Assembly (NCBI GenBank): GCA_008638375.1
Contig: CM018041.1
Location: forward strand, 11,648,846-11,712,845
DNA length: 64,000 nt
Source: Nyssa sinensis
Taxonomy: Eukaryota > Streptophyta > Magnoliopsida > Cornales > Nyssaceae
Direction of reading: 5' to 3'
Within the stretch, counting starts at the first letter, position 1. The number at the start of each line of letters is the position of its first letter. This document shows, piece by piece, positions 13,501-22,231 of this stretch. The position numbers and the translations under genes are program-made. A model generated the notes under the pieces. It worked only from the letters and a program-made list of their open reading frames with translations. It had not been told where the DNA came from and did not search any database.

Positions 13501-16500
13501 AAGACCTGCCCACAAGAAAGATTGGTTTGCTAGCTAGACCATTTGGACTGGGCTGGCGTGACAGGAACAAGGTCAGTTTTTTATTTTTTTTCTCCTACTG
13601 AAATTCAAGGATGATTGCTATTTTACACTTGAGTGGTGCAATAATAAGAACGATTTTAGAAGGGTTGTTTGTCAGATGATATAGTATTGGCTGATTATAG
13701 TTGGTACCATATGTGAAGTAGTTATATGGATTTCTTTTATCTGATATTAACTAAATAATGTGAAGCATGCGTTGTTCAACAAACTAGGGGGATGAGCATC
13801 CTTAACTTCCTTCACACTGACCTCTGTGTCCAGATCACGTTAGAAGACTGGTTAATCTGAAACTGACAATTACTAAAATTGCTGCAATCTACAATGTGAG
13901 TTCAATATTTGGACCGAGAACATGGAGGAATTATGCTGCTGTGTCCTTTTTGACATATGTAGTTTACGAATAAGAGAGTGGAACTGGGAAGGTGGGAATT
14001 AAAAAATGAATGTTCAAAAATTTGAAGTTAGATTTGATGTGCATTGACCAGCTATGCAGGTTCCTATCTTTATTTGAGATCAATTATATTGGGACTGTCA
14101 CTGGTTTCCTATGGTAATTGGCTGTCTAGTGCGCTCCAAGGAGTGGGTGATCATTGAATTCTATATTGCACTGATGCTTTAAAATGTGTAGGATGCTCAT
14201 GCCAAATTTGACATGGGCACAGGGTTTGGGCAGACACTCTTGTACCTGTATCTAACAAATTTGTACAAACATGGAATTAGGACTAATTGGGAACCCATCC
14301 AAATCAAGTCTAGGTTGCTTTGTATGTTTATCTGACATTTGGCAGTAACTAGGAGAAATAAATTTGTTTTTCTGTTTTTTTTAAATGTAAATGAGCCATG
14401 CACTTTACAAATTGGAATTTGATAAAGATGGAATTTAAAATTGTAGAAGCTATAGCAAGAGTATGACGTGGATATTAAAACATCCCGTTGAAAGCATTTT
14501 GTTACTCATCGCAGATTTGAAACCATTGTAAAATCAACTCTGGGTCCTATGATATGAGTGGGGTTTCAACTGTGGCCAAGGGATAGTTGTATGGGTCATT
14601 TACCTTATAGGAGCAGAGAGATGAATCTTATGGGTCGTCAGCTGTGGTATTGCAGCCTTATTTCAATACAGAGTCCAATCATTCTGTTTTCTGTTTCTTT
14701 TTTCATTAAGGTGCCCTTTTCCCAAAAATATCACCTAATTATTAAGAGAAAGTCTAATTTTCAGATTTAATTCATATAAATGGTATTAGGTTATCCAAAT
14801 GTGCATAACTTTATTGCAGAATCATTTGACTGGAGCAAACTTGTTTTTTGTTATTGAGTTTACTTATTTATCCAGAGTACTGTAGTGCTTTGTTGTTAAA
14901 ATGACATCTGTTATAATGGTTACTCGTATAAGAATATCGCACTGAATGTTCGTTGCTAGAATTATGGAACAATAATTAGCTCCAAACCAGGTAGGAGGAA
15001 CCTCCTCCTACCTAGTCTTAACCGACAATATGTCACAGTATGGAATGCACATGTGCTTTTTTATTTTATTTAATTTTAGTTTTTAGTTAAAACTAAATAG
15101 TCACATGATATTCATGTTATTGCATACGTGACAAATTAAGATTGTGACACGTACTTATCCATCTTATGATCAAATAGAATGTATTTCTAATGGTGGAATG
15201 TCTCAAAAATGTAATGGCAGCCAACATATATATATTTTTTTGATAAACAAATATTGTATTATGAACAAAGAACCGGTGGCACTAGTTGTGTACTTAGTGT
15301 ACGAGAGTCCCAGACTAAACTCTTATACAATTCAAAATTACAAGAAAGTCAACAAAAGAATGAACAGAGTCTACAACTTCCCCCAACATCCCAAAATAAA
15401 AAGTAATCAACCTTGTTTTCTCTAACCTATGCATTAGCAATTCAACATCGTCAAAAGTGTCTGTTCTGCTCCTGCCTACCAAGTCTGATGAGATCTCTTC
15501 TTGGTTTGACCTCCAAACTGGCAACCTAGAAGATATTCCACTGACTAGGGCATAACCAATGCACACGAAGCATATAAAACAACATGCACCACTGGCTCTG
15601 AAGATGATTAATATTCTTCACTTTGGGATCAATTTTAACCCTTCTACCTAAATTATCCATGATCAATATAAACTCTAATGCAGCACTCCAGACAAAGAAA
15701 GATACCTTGGAGGGCACTTCAATATTCCCAATACCTTTCCATGGGAACTTGGGTCTATCTCATTCGTACGGGATTCGATAAAATGATGTCATTTGAAATT
15801 GTCTGCTTCTATGAAGATCCTATCTCGAGGAGGGGTGCCCGAAAGAAGCTGAACAACACCTCAAATAAAGCATCAACATAATTTGACTGCCAATGCTTTG
15901 AAAATCAAGATTCTCTCATCAGACCATTTTTGAGAACCTAACATCATCCAACATCAATGCCCCTGTATCCAAAGTGATCCTGAAAAGATTGGGAATGTGA
16001 CTTCTAGAGAAATGGCCTCCACATTGGACATCTTGCCAAAATCTCAGTCTCTGATTATCTCCCACCAGAAAACCAATGAATTTAGAATATTCTTTCCGAC
16101 CCTTTTTTAATGCCCTTCCAAGGTTAAGGGTTTATGAAGATCACCATGAGAACGAACCAGAGGTGCATAACGCAGTGAGAAGGGAAATCCTTTGAGCTCG
16201 AAAAGGATTGAGGATCGAGGTAAGGGAAGTCATTCAGATCACATAACGAGGAAGAGGGGCGATACGCAGACTTTGTCTAGAGAACGAAGGTTTTAGATGG
16301 CTGTCTGAGCAACTGGTGGAGACTGGAGAAAAGGTGTGAAGGAAGGCAATCGGAGCGTGTCTACAAATCCGGTTCAAATGCATAAGTGTTCAGAAGAGAT
16401 CGAACGAAGCTGGCGCGTATGTGAAGGTGGAAGAATCGACAGGAGAGGCCTGTTATTGTATTTACATTCCTGAATATGATAAAGGTGGAGGATGGAGAAA

Positions 16501-19388
16501 AGTGGTGGAAGCCTTTAGAGAGTTGGCTGCATCAGTTAAAAGGGGTAAGGAAAAGATCAATACACGGATTCAAAGAGGTAGCACAGGCAGGGGCTTGGCC
16601 AGAATCCAGTCTAGTAGTGCTACAGGGAAGAAAAAAGGAGTTGGGGGGAGGGGGTGACTGTTGGCTTTGATTCATGTAAAGACAGGCTGGAATACCTAAA
16701 ACGGTGCTTGGTTGGATGTGTAGGTCCGATTGGCAGGCCCCCAACCTGGAAGATTCCAGTTACAAGAGTTGATGAACAGGAAGTGGCAAGTCCCGTCAGA
16801 GTAAGAACATCAGAGTTAAGTATGACTTAGTCCTGTTTGAATTTCCCTCTAGGCAGAAGCACTGAGAATTTGGACAAACAATGAATGGGTGAAGAATGGA
16901 AAACCTGTGTTGCTTGATTGTTGGATGCCGTCAGGGAATTGTGAGAGAAGGGATTTTGAATCAAAGGAGTTCTGGCTCAGGGTTGTCGGCTTAGTCTTTG
17001 TGAGTCTATTTTGTATATGGGTTCACCCACCTTGGGTGCTTTAATGGAATGCTTGCTTATTAAAAAAAAAGGTGCCCTTCGAAGGTTGTATCCTCTCTAC
17101 ATCCTATCAGTCTTCAAATTTGGCTACAACAACCATCCTCTAGATACTCAATTTCCATAGCAAAGCGCCACAACCACTTTCTTACCTAGGCTTGACTGAA
17201 TTGTTTAAACGGCTTGCACTCCAGGTCCTTTGATCTACCCCAAATAGGAAATCTCTCATAAGCTTCTCTTGTCTCTCTGTAAGGTTGGGATTGTGAAGAT
17301 AAACATAAAATACATAGGCAGACTTGAGAATGTACTTTTATTAAGAGTCAGCACACCCCCTTAGGCAGACTGGAGAATGTACTGTTATTAAGAGTCGGCA
17401 CACCCCCTTCAACAAAAACTCTCTCTTCTATCCTACCAATCTCTTATCAAACCTCTCCACAATTGAGTCCCAATTTGAGGCCACCTGAAGTGATGCACCA
17501 ATAGGGTAAAAAATAGGGATCGATTCCCACATACATCCCATATTTCCCATCAACCCCTGTAGATCCTCCACCTTTCCCCAAAGAATGAATGATCTCTCTT
17601 CACCAGATTAACGCTCAAGCCAGACAACACTTCAAAACATGAAAGGATGTATCAAAGATATCTCTTTTAATATCTCAATTGAGTATCTTTAATTGACAAG
17701 GAAACCTTCACCCCCCTAAAAAAGATATATCAAGAAAATAAATAAAAATAAAATAAAAAGACCAATGGCCCTTATCAATTATTTTCCTTATTGTCTGCTG
17801 GACTTCCATCATGAAAAAGAATTTGAGAGGAATGCGTCACGTTGTTTCAAGCTCTTCGAGTTTGTGAAGAAACCCACAGGGATGTTGTTAACTATAGTGG
17901 AGAAGCGAACAATGTTGATTTTTGATACACTCCAATCCAATTTCTCTATTTTCTCTAAAATACAAATTATGTATAACACGAAGAAGAAAGCCCTATTGAA
18001 CATGATCATAAGCTTTCTCAACATCCAATTTAAAGATAGTCTCACACTCTACTCTTCAATTTATAGTCCAGAGACTCATTTGCCACAAGTATTACATCTA
18101 GAGTCTGTCTACCCCCAACAAATAGATTTTGGGAGTATGAGACTAATTGACCTACAACCTCTTTAATTGGTTTTCCAAATTCTTTGCCACAAACTCGTCC
18201 ACACTTTCCACCATGATGAGAGGCCCAAAGTCTTTCAAATCTATTGCTTCCCCCTTCTTCAAAATAAGGGCAATAAAGGATGCATTCAAGCTAGGCTCAA
18301 AATTCTCATGCTCATGGAAGGTGTGCATTAGTGCCATAACATTACCTTGGACATCATCCATTACTAGAAAAATCCAAGGTTATTCTATTTGGGGGTCTGT
18401 TGCACCTCTAAAGAGCTTCCACTGCCAACTTTTGAAAAATCAGTCTCTCCGACCTCTAATTGGGATAAGGCTTTGTTGAGTTGAGTCTCTCCAACCTCTC
18501 CTTATCCACCTCCCATATGGAATCCGAGTGCCAAATCCCTTTTTTAGTATTTCAGGGTTTGCCCTTCTCGGGCCCCTTTTAATCAAATTACTATTACTGA
18601 TAAAAAAAAAATAATATGGAATCCGAGTGGTGCTTCTCTGTCAACAGTCTCCTAACACGGGACTTTGATTAAAGCCTCTCACACAACAGAACATCCCCCC
18701 ACCTCACTTTCTTGATTCCTCTCCTCGCCATCAATTGGTTTTCCTGTAAGCATTAGTGATGCAGTAAGAGAATCTAGTATTCCTGGCCCCTTTCTTTTAT
18801 TACTTCTGTCTCCAGCTAATTTCCTCCATCACTGCAAATCTTCCCAATTCACTATTACTTTCCTTCCTTGCAATCTCCTCAGCTTACTAAAACTGACTTC
18901 CCCCTCTTGGCATTTACCTCCTATATGTCCCCGAAAACCCTTACTTCCCTAACACTCGGATTAGCAAATATTCCTTCGCTTCAAGTATGCCCTAAGCAAT
19001 TTCTGTTTTCTGGCAAGAACATAACTTAGGAAGCGCTCCCCTCTAATACCCCAGGTAATGGCAGCCAACATAATAATGGCCCTTTTAGTCATTACATGGT
19101 TAGGTAATCATGGGAAACCTCATTTAATGTAAGACAGTAAGATACACTAGTTTGTGTATTTTCTGGGTAAAGAACGTTGGGTGCTTTAACAGGGCATTTT
19201 TTTTTTCTTTTTGATGAATTGTCATACTGTGCTTGGCCTTTTTTACACTAATTGCAAATAAATATCATTTGTAACAGGGGAAGCCCACTAATGCTGAGGA
19301 ACCAACCGACGGCAAGTCTACGAATGAGGCCCAGAGTCCAAGCACCCAGCAGGAAACCAATGGCCAGGAAGTGCAGGAGAAATCATAA
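89..19388 (+). CDS. TBC-domain Rab GTPase-activating protein, C-terminal 13 exons (5' end outside window)
   Basis: The visible exons are 89-147, 434-500, 701-752, 871-963, 1166-1249, 1375-1793, 2642-2703, 9152-9221, 10727-10807, 10922-11023, 13020-13144, 13451-13571 and 19278-19388. All junctions are GT-AG, phases agree, and they join to 481 codons plus TAA with no frameshift. The first exons encode the end of the TBC fold (MNFFAGLLLLLMPEENAFW, then HLDYLGVQVAWVTGPWFLS and NRVMLFRTALALMELYG). TBC proteins stimulate GTP hydrolysis by Rab GTPases in vesicle traffic. The catalytic Arg and Gln fingers would lie in exons left of the window. Exons 7-11 encode a long charged Glu/Gln/Arg-rich coiled coil (about residues 260-415 of this part). 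The tail holds a conserved LLARPFGLGWRDRNK motif and a Ser/Gln/Asn-rich end. The family in plants is usually near 800 residues, so roughly the last 60 percent is seen. Introns 7 (6.4 kb) and 12 (5.7 kb) are enlarged by transposons. The exact Rab substrate cannot be told. Confidence 0.93.
3690..4147 (+). mobile_element. 5'-truncated LINE fragment, 3' end with A-rich tail
   Basis: Frame reading gives the end of a plant L1-type ORF2 (the RERNSRIFEG motif that follows the zf-RVT region), then the family's 3' UTR with the 'GGGTTTGCCCTCCTTGGGTGCC' type motif and an end of the form TTGATAAAAAAAAG. It lies in intron 7 of the RabGAP gene, in the sense direction. Reading frames are broken. The left border is approximate; similar but diverged sequence (CCTACCTC and CCTACCCC) flanks both sides and may be an eroded target duplication. 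Confidence 0.7.
4284..4805. mobile_element. Non-autonomous inverted-repeat element, copy 1
   Basis: An AT-rich element without coding capacity. Both ends carry related GTGTCC/GGACAC-rich sequence in opposite orientation (ACACGGATAC near the left end, GTGTCCGTG near the right). It shares most of its length with a second copy at about 9443-9890 in the same intron set, including the interior TAAGAATTTCATTTAAT stretch. The interior holds a TA/TG microsatellite. It looks like a MITE; no clean target duplication could be fixed, so the borders are approximate. Confidence 0.55.
4553..4596. repeat. (TA)n(TG)n microsatellite
   Basis: A run of TA dinucleotides passes directly into about 13 TG repeats inside the inverted-repeat element. 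The second copy of that element has only a short TG run at the same place, so the repeat grew after the copies separated. Confidence 0.9.
4905..6055 (-). mobile_element. 5'-truncated LINE (L1-type ORF2 C-terminal half)
   Basis: Read on the minus strand this gives the ORF2 segment after the reverse transcriptase. From about 5954 to 5475 comes a block with WKSIRRGWDEFSKHIKWSVG and FRFW-type motifs. A zf-RVT-like block with FTWKVTWGKILTLDNLRRRG and a CLC...HLLIHC cluster follows at 5453-5220, and WWCIWKERNNRVFEG lies at about 5150. These are standard for plant LINEs. Two frameshifts separate the pieces. The element ends at about 4905 in the typical tail TGATTTTACCTATCCAAAAA (minus strand). It lies antisense to the host gene in intron 7. 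The 5' end is truncated, as usual for target-primed insertion. Confidence 0.85.
6325..6338. repeat. Poly-C tract
   Basis: A run of about 14 C residues in intron 7, followed by an A-rich run. Similar C runs occur at 9301-9320 and 28007-28022, and a G run at 24107-24118. Confidence 0.9.
6620..6722 (+). mobile_element. Very short LINE 3' end
   Basis: About 100 bp matching only the 3' UTR of the LINE family seen elsewhere in this window: a 'GCCAGTCCCCTTTTTGTG' stretch, then GGTTTGCCCTTCTTGGGCAC, then a tail ending TTACTTATCAAA. It is read as an extremely 5'-truncated LINE insertion in intron 7. Confidence 0.5.
7243..7901. mobile_element. Terminal-inverted-repeat element with internal duplication
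   Basis: The left end reads ATAATTACATTGACTTCC. The right end, reverse-complemented, reads AAAAATTACATTGACCTCC. This gives inverted repeats of about 16 bp with one mismatch. The interior has no coding capacity and repeats the theme of GAGGTC and TGTAATT motifs. It lies in RabGAP intron 7. A MITE or MITE-like element is the best reading; no target duplication was obvious. Confidence 0.6.
7462..7892. repeat. Two-unit tandem duplication, period 216 bp
   Basis: The unit starting CTCTCTTATCTTTTC at 7462 is repeated from 7678 with only a few substitutions and single-base indels. Both units contain the same TTCAGACAGGGAAAGT stretch and end in the element's inverted repeat. The high identity suggests the duplication is much younger than the element. 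Confidence 0.9.
9301..9320. repeat. Poly-C tract (20 C)
   Basis: Twenty consecutive C residues, 79 bp inside intron 8 of the RabGAP gene, followed by GGGCGTG. Homopolymers of this length are often miscalled in assemblies, so the length is uncertain. Confidence 0.9.
9443..9890. mobile_element. Non-autonomous inverted-repeat element, copy 2
   Basis: Second copy of the element at 4284-4805, in the same orientation. Shared landmarks are CATTTTTCAAAAAAGTAGGA or close variants near the left end, the AT-rich core, and the terminal GAGGCAAAATAAAGTGTC block at the right. It lies in RabGAP intron 8, so the one gene carries two copies about 5 kb apart. Confidence 0.55.
11798..12046. mobile_element. Stowaway-like (Tc1/mariner) MITE
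   Basis: A 249 bp element with no coding capacity. The left end is CTCCCTTTGTTCC and the right end reverse-complements to CTCCCGTCCATCC. Both resemble the CTCCCTCCGTTCC terminal repeat known for plant Stowaway elements. It is flanked on both sides by the dinucleotide TA (11796-11797 and 12047-12048), the expected target duplication. It lies in intron 10 of the RabGAP gene. Confidence 0.85.
12330..12880 (+). mobile_element. 5'-truncated LINE fragment with A-rich tail
   Basis: The frame beginning at about 12330 reads FEWEASWGAILTTDNLRRMG, then CPMCKEEEEMVDHLPIHC. This is the zf-RVT region of plant LINE ORF2, with its Cys/His cluster, followed by the PERNRRSF equivalent of the WKERNNRVF motif. 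The 3' UTR motif TTACCTTTCTTGGGCCCC and the tail TTTACCGATAAAAAAAG close it. One in-frame stop and a frame change break it. It sits in intron 10, sense to the host. Confidence 0.8.
16126..17072 (+). mobile_element. Internally deleted LINE derivative: ORF1 part joined to 3' tail
   Basis: A 947 bp insertion flanked by TGCCCTTCCAAGGTT (16111-16125) and TGCCCTTCGAAGGTT (17073-17087), a 15 bp target duplication with one mismatch. It begins with LINE ORF1-type coding sequence (CYCIYIPEYDKGGGWRKVVE at 16421-16657). A DUF4283-like stretch follows (KDRLEYLKRCLVGC, then FESKEFWLRVVGL). The sequence then jumps directly to the LINE 3' UTR (GGGTTCACCCACCTTGGGTG) and ends in nine A residues. All of ORF2 is missing. 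It is inserted, in the opposite direction, into the LINE at 15229-19054. Confidence 0.82.
18531..18613 (+). mobile_element. 83-bp LINE stub with 16-bp target duplication
   Basis: Only the last part of a LINE 3' UTR (GGGTTTGCCCTTCTCGGGCC and the tail ACTGATAAAAAAAAAATA) is present. The sequence ATATGGAATCCGAGTG is repeated exactly on both sides (18515-18530 and 18614-18629). This is a very short target-primed insertion inside the larger minus-strand LINE. Confidence 0.85.
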
Positions 19389-20027
19389 AGAATCAAAGGT
19401 GAAAAATTGTGATATCTTTATAGATGCCCTCCTTTCAATGTCCAAGATTCTATTATGCTGTCAGCTTGGGAAATATCCTTCTGTATTGAACTCAGTTCAG
19501 GAAGCAGCATTGATTTAGTTATTGTTTGTATTCCATTCCCATCCCTCCTGAAGAGAACCAATATAAAGCTCATATTAATTTATTGTTTGTTCATTCATCA
19601 AGTAATAATAGTAGCCTAGGGTAGAAGAGAAAATGTAAGAAGAAACATGGGATCCATGGTTACACAACTGTATAATCATTGCTTCATTTTTTTTTTTTTT
19701 GTATTCCTCCATATTTTATTTTTTATTTTTAATGACGAAGAATCCTTCCAACCATGGCCATTTGACACATTGCTACAAAGCGAACTCAGGATATATTTCT
19801 TTTTCAAATGAATTTTTTTGTAATATATGATACCTATACCATTATATCCTTGTTTTTTTTAATCTCTGGTTAGAACAATTTGTTTATTTTGATGTGGTAT
19901 TCACTGTTCATATTCATCCACCATTTTTGGTAGTTCCAGTTTGGGTAATTCACTTAGATGGAGTTTAGGACATGATGTACAATTTGTTTCTTTCTATTGT
20001 ATTAGATTTGTCAAAATACAAAACATG

Positions 20028-20130
20028 TGGCCATTGCTTGGTACAATGGTAAAATGTTTGGGCTATTAAGTGTGAGTTCAACTCAGGTTTGAGTATGAGA
20101 GGGTACAAAATAATGTCAAATTAAATCTGC
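20028..20130 (+). repeat. Possible tRNA-derived SINE remnant
   Basis: A stretch containing TTGGTACAATGGTAAA followed about 35 bp later by GTGAGTTCAACTCAGG resembles weak pol III box A and box B spacing. There is no clear A tail or target duplication, so this is tentative. Confidence 0.25.
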
Positions 20131-21863
20131 CTCCAATCTATTTCTGGGTAATGGTTTTTAATGAAAATTTATTTATTATTAGCTAGATATTACCAATGTG
20201 GTGAGTCGTCATATCTTGACACATTACATTGAGGATATAAATTGGGGATGCATGGTATTTTTTTATTATTTATTAATCAAATTCTTTTCCTAACCAGTGA
20301 TATGAATATGACTTTCGGTACAAAAAGAACATTTTATATGCAACTTTTTATTGACATTTTGGTCTTTTATAAAAATAAATTACATATAACATTTAGTTTT
20401 AAGGTATAAAAAATTCTTAATATTTTTTTAAACTAAATAAGTTGTGTTTCTTATGTTTGCTCATGTATTTTTTTTTTCTTAATGTAGAATTGAAACATAT
20501 AATTACTAAGACATGCTATTATTGAGATATATATATATATATATATATAATTAAATGTATAACTATTTGATCTTTCTAATAATTAATATTATAAAAAGAT
20601 TTTATGTAAATTCTTATTAATTATTAGGTAATAGTATATTAATTATGCATTATAAAATTAAGTTGATTTTTAAAAATCTTTTACATTAATAATTAGCAAT
20701 AATTAAGTTACTAAATATTAATTATTATCTAGATGATTGTACAAAACGTGTGGAGCAAAATAGGGAAAAGTACGTAAGTCGTAGGTTTTTGTACGAGTAA
20801 TTTTTGTTTTTCTTTTATCCATAGATTTCTATTTTCTATATCTTTCGCCCCTTTGTGGAGTTAAGTTAAATGGTAATAGAGTAATGAGGATCACGTTTGT
20901 CCATCGCGAAGGTGGAAATTTCGCAATTTAATTGGTCCGTAAAATACATGTTACGATCGTGTGTATTACATGAAAAAATTAGGTTGTGAAGATCTCACCT
21001 CTGCAACTACGTTAGCATAATTCTAGAATAATTGTTGTGTAGATTGAATTTATGAATCAAATTAACTATAGCTTGTCAATTAGATAGTTTTGTCTTTTTA
21101 AAATCAGATAATTTATCAATGTGCTTGCTTAAATAAGGGATGAAAAAATATGATTTGAAAAAAGTACAATTTAATATATTCTTTTATTCCTCTTCTTTTC
21201 TATTAACTATTTCAATAAGAAATAATAATTTTCTTCTCATTTCTCTCCGATCAAACAAGATAAAAATAAATATTTTATTTTATTTTATTTTATATTCTTC
21301 TTTTTTCTCTTCTATATATCTTTTTTTTTCCTTTCTCTTCAAAACTTTCAGACAAGCCGTTAAAGAGGTCAAGCCCAAACCAAGCCCAAGCAATCCTTCG
21401 CTCTTCAAATGCAGCCAAGTTGCCGTAAGCAGTTCAAGGATATTTTAGGAAACTAATGAAAAAGTGATTCAGTCAAAAGTAAAAAGAATTTCTTCAAAAA
21501 GTAATTTGAATATTTTTAGAAGTGATTTTGATGTTAAAAATGATTATGAATCCAATTTGCTTCGCGGTCTGGATCCGCGCTTCTGGGCTTCTGCAACTCA
21601 ACGCCGAACAGGCCCTTAGAAGCCTAAACACAGATTAGAAGGGTATATAAAACGTGCAGAACACTTCCGGTAAAAAAGAACAAAAACCATGTCCATGCAC
21701 ATTGCAAAGGTCAACAGCAAAGATCAATGCAAAGGAAAGTGTCAAGCCCCCAATCCCAGGCTATAATAAGCAATATGCCCATATTCCTCTTCTTTTTTCT
21801 TCTATAGATACAAGAATCCAAGCTCAATTCTACATAACTTTTTTTTAAAAAAAGAAAGAAAAG

Positions 21864-21868
<5 letters not shown>

Positions 21869-21910
<42 letters not shown>
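21869..21910. repeat. (GA)n microsatellite
   Basis: About 20 uninterrupted GA units, preceded by an A/G-rich run. It lies downstream of the kinase stop codon and may fall within its 3' UTR as a CT repeat in the transcript. Confidence 0.95.
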
Positions 21911-21912
<2 letters not shown>

Positions 21913-22231
21913 GTTAAAAACAGAAAGAGCCAAAGAATAAGAAGAAGAAAAAAAAGTTTCCTGGTACAGTGAACACCATGGGGTTGGGAATTGAACATGT
22001 TATCCAGATTCCAGAGTGCTGCAAAATTCTGATAAAAAGGTACCATTTTAGGTGCAGGCAACAACTCCAAACCACCAGCCAACAATCCCCATATCCACTA
22101 GAAGCCAAAAATTGACTGATCCTTCTCAGATAAACCATCTTGAAGAAGTGCCACAGCTAGGAGTGTGATGGCAATCTTATCTTGGGTTTCCAGGGATTGA
22201 ACTCACTTTGGTCTTCCAGCTTGGTATCTTA

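Larger units (their letters stand above)
15229..19054 (-). mobile_element. LINE insertion with 18-bp target duplication, itself split by two LINE insertions
   Basis: The sequence GTAATGGCAGCCAACATA occurs at 15211-15228 and again, identical, at 19055-19072, bracketing the block. On the minus strand the block ends at the left in an A-rich tail (GTTTATCAAAAAAATATATA), as expected for a target-primed LINE. From right to left it reads RT sequence (FHEHENFEPSLNASFIALI at about 18310; NNIPVGFFTNSKSLKQRDA at about 17850), then, beyond the nested copy, RRALKKGRKEYSKFIGFLVG and PSKVSFFVWSAALEF. Many stops and frameshifts are present. This insertion makes up most of RabGAP intron 12. Confidence 0.85.
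19389..22231. other. Spacer between convergent RabGAP and kinase genes
   Basis: The first 200 or so bases are likely RabGAP 3' UTR; an imperfect poly(A) signal (AATATAAAG) lies near 19560. The rest is AT-rich with no credible coding sequence. It includes TA repeats near 20527-20550, a possible tRNA-like SINE remnant, a CT-rich stretch at 21180-21350 and a GA repeat. The last few hundred bases belong to the likely 3' UTR of the minus-strand kinase. Confidence 0.6.
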
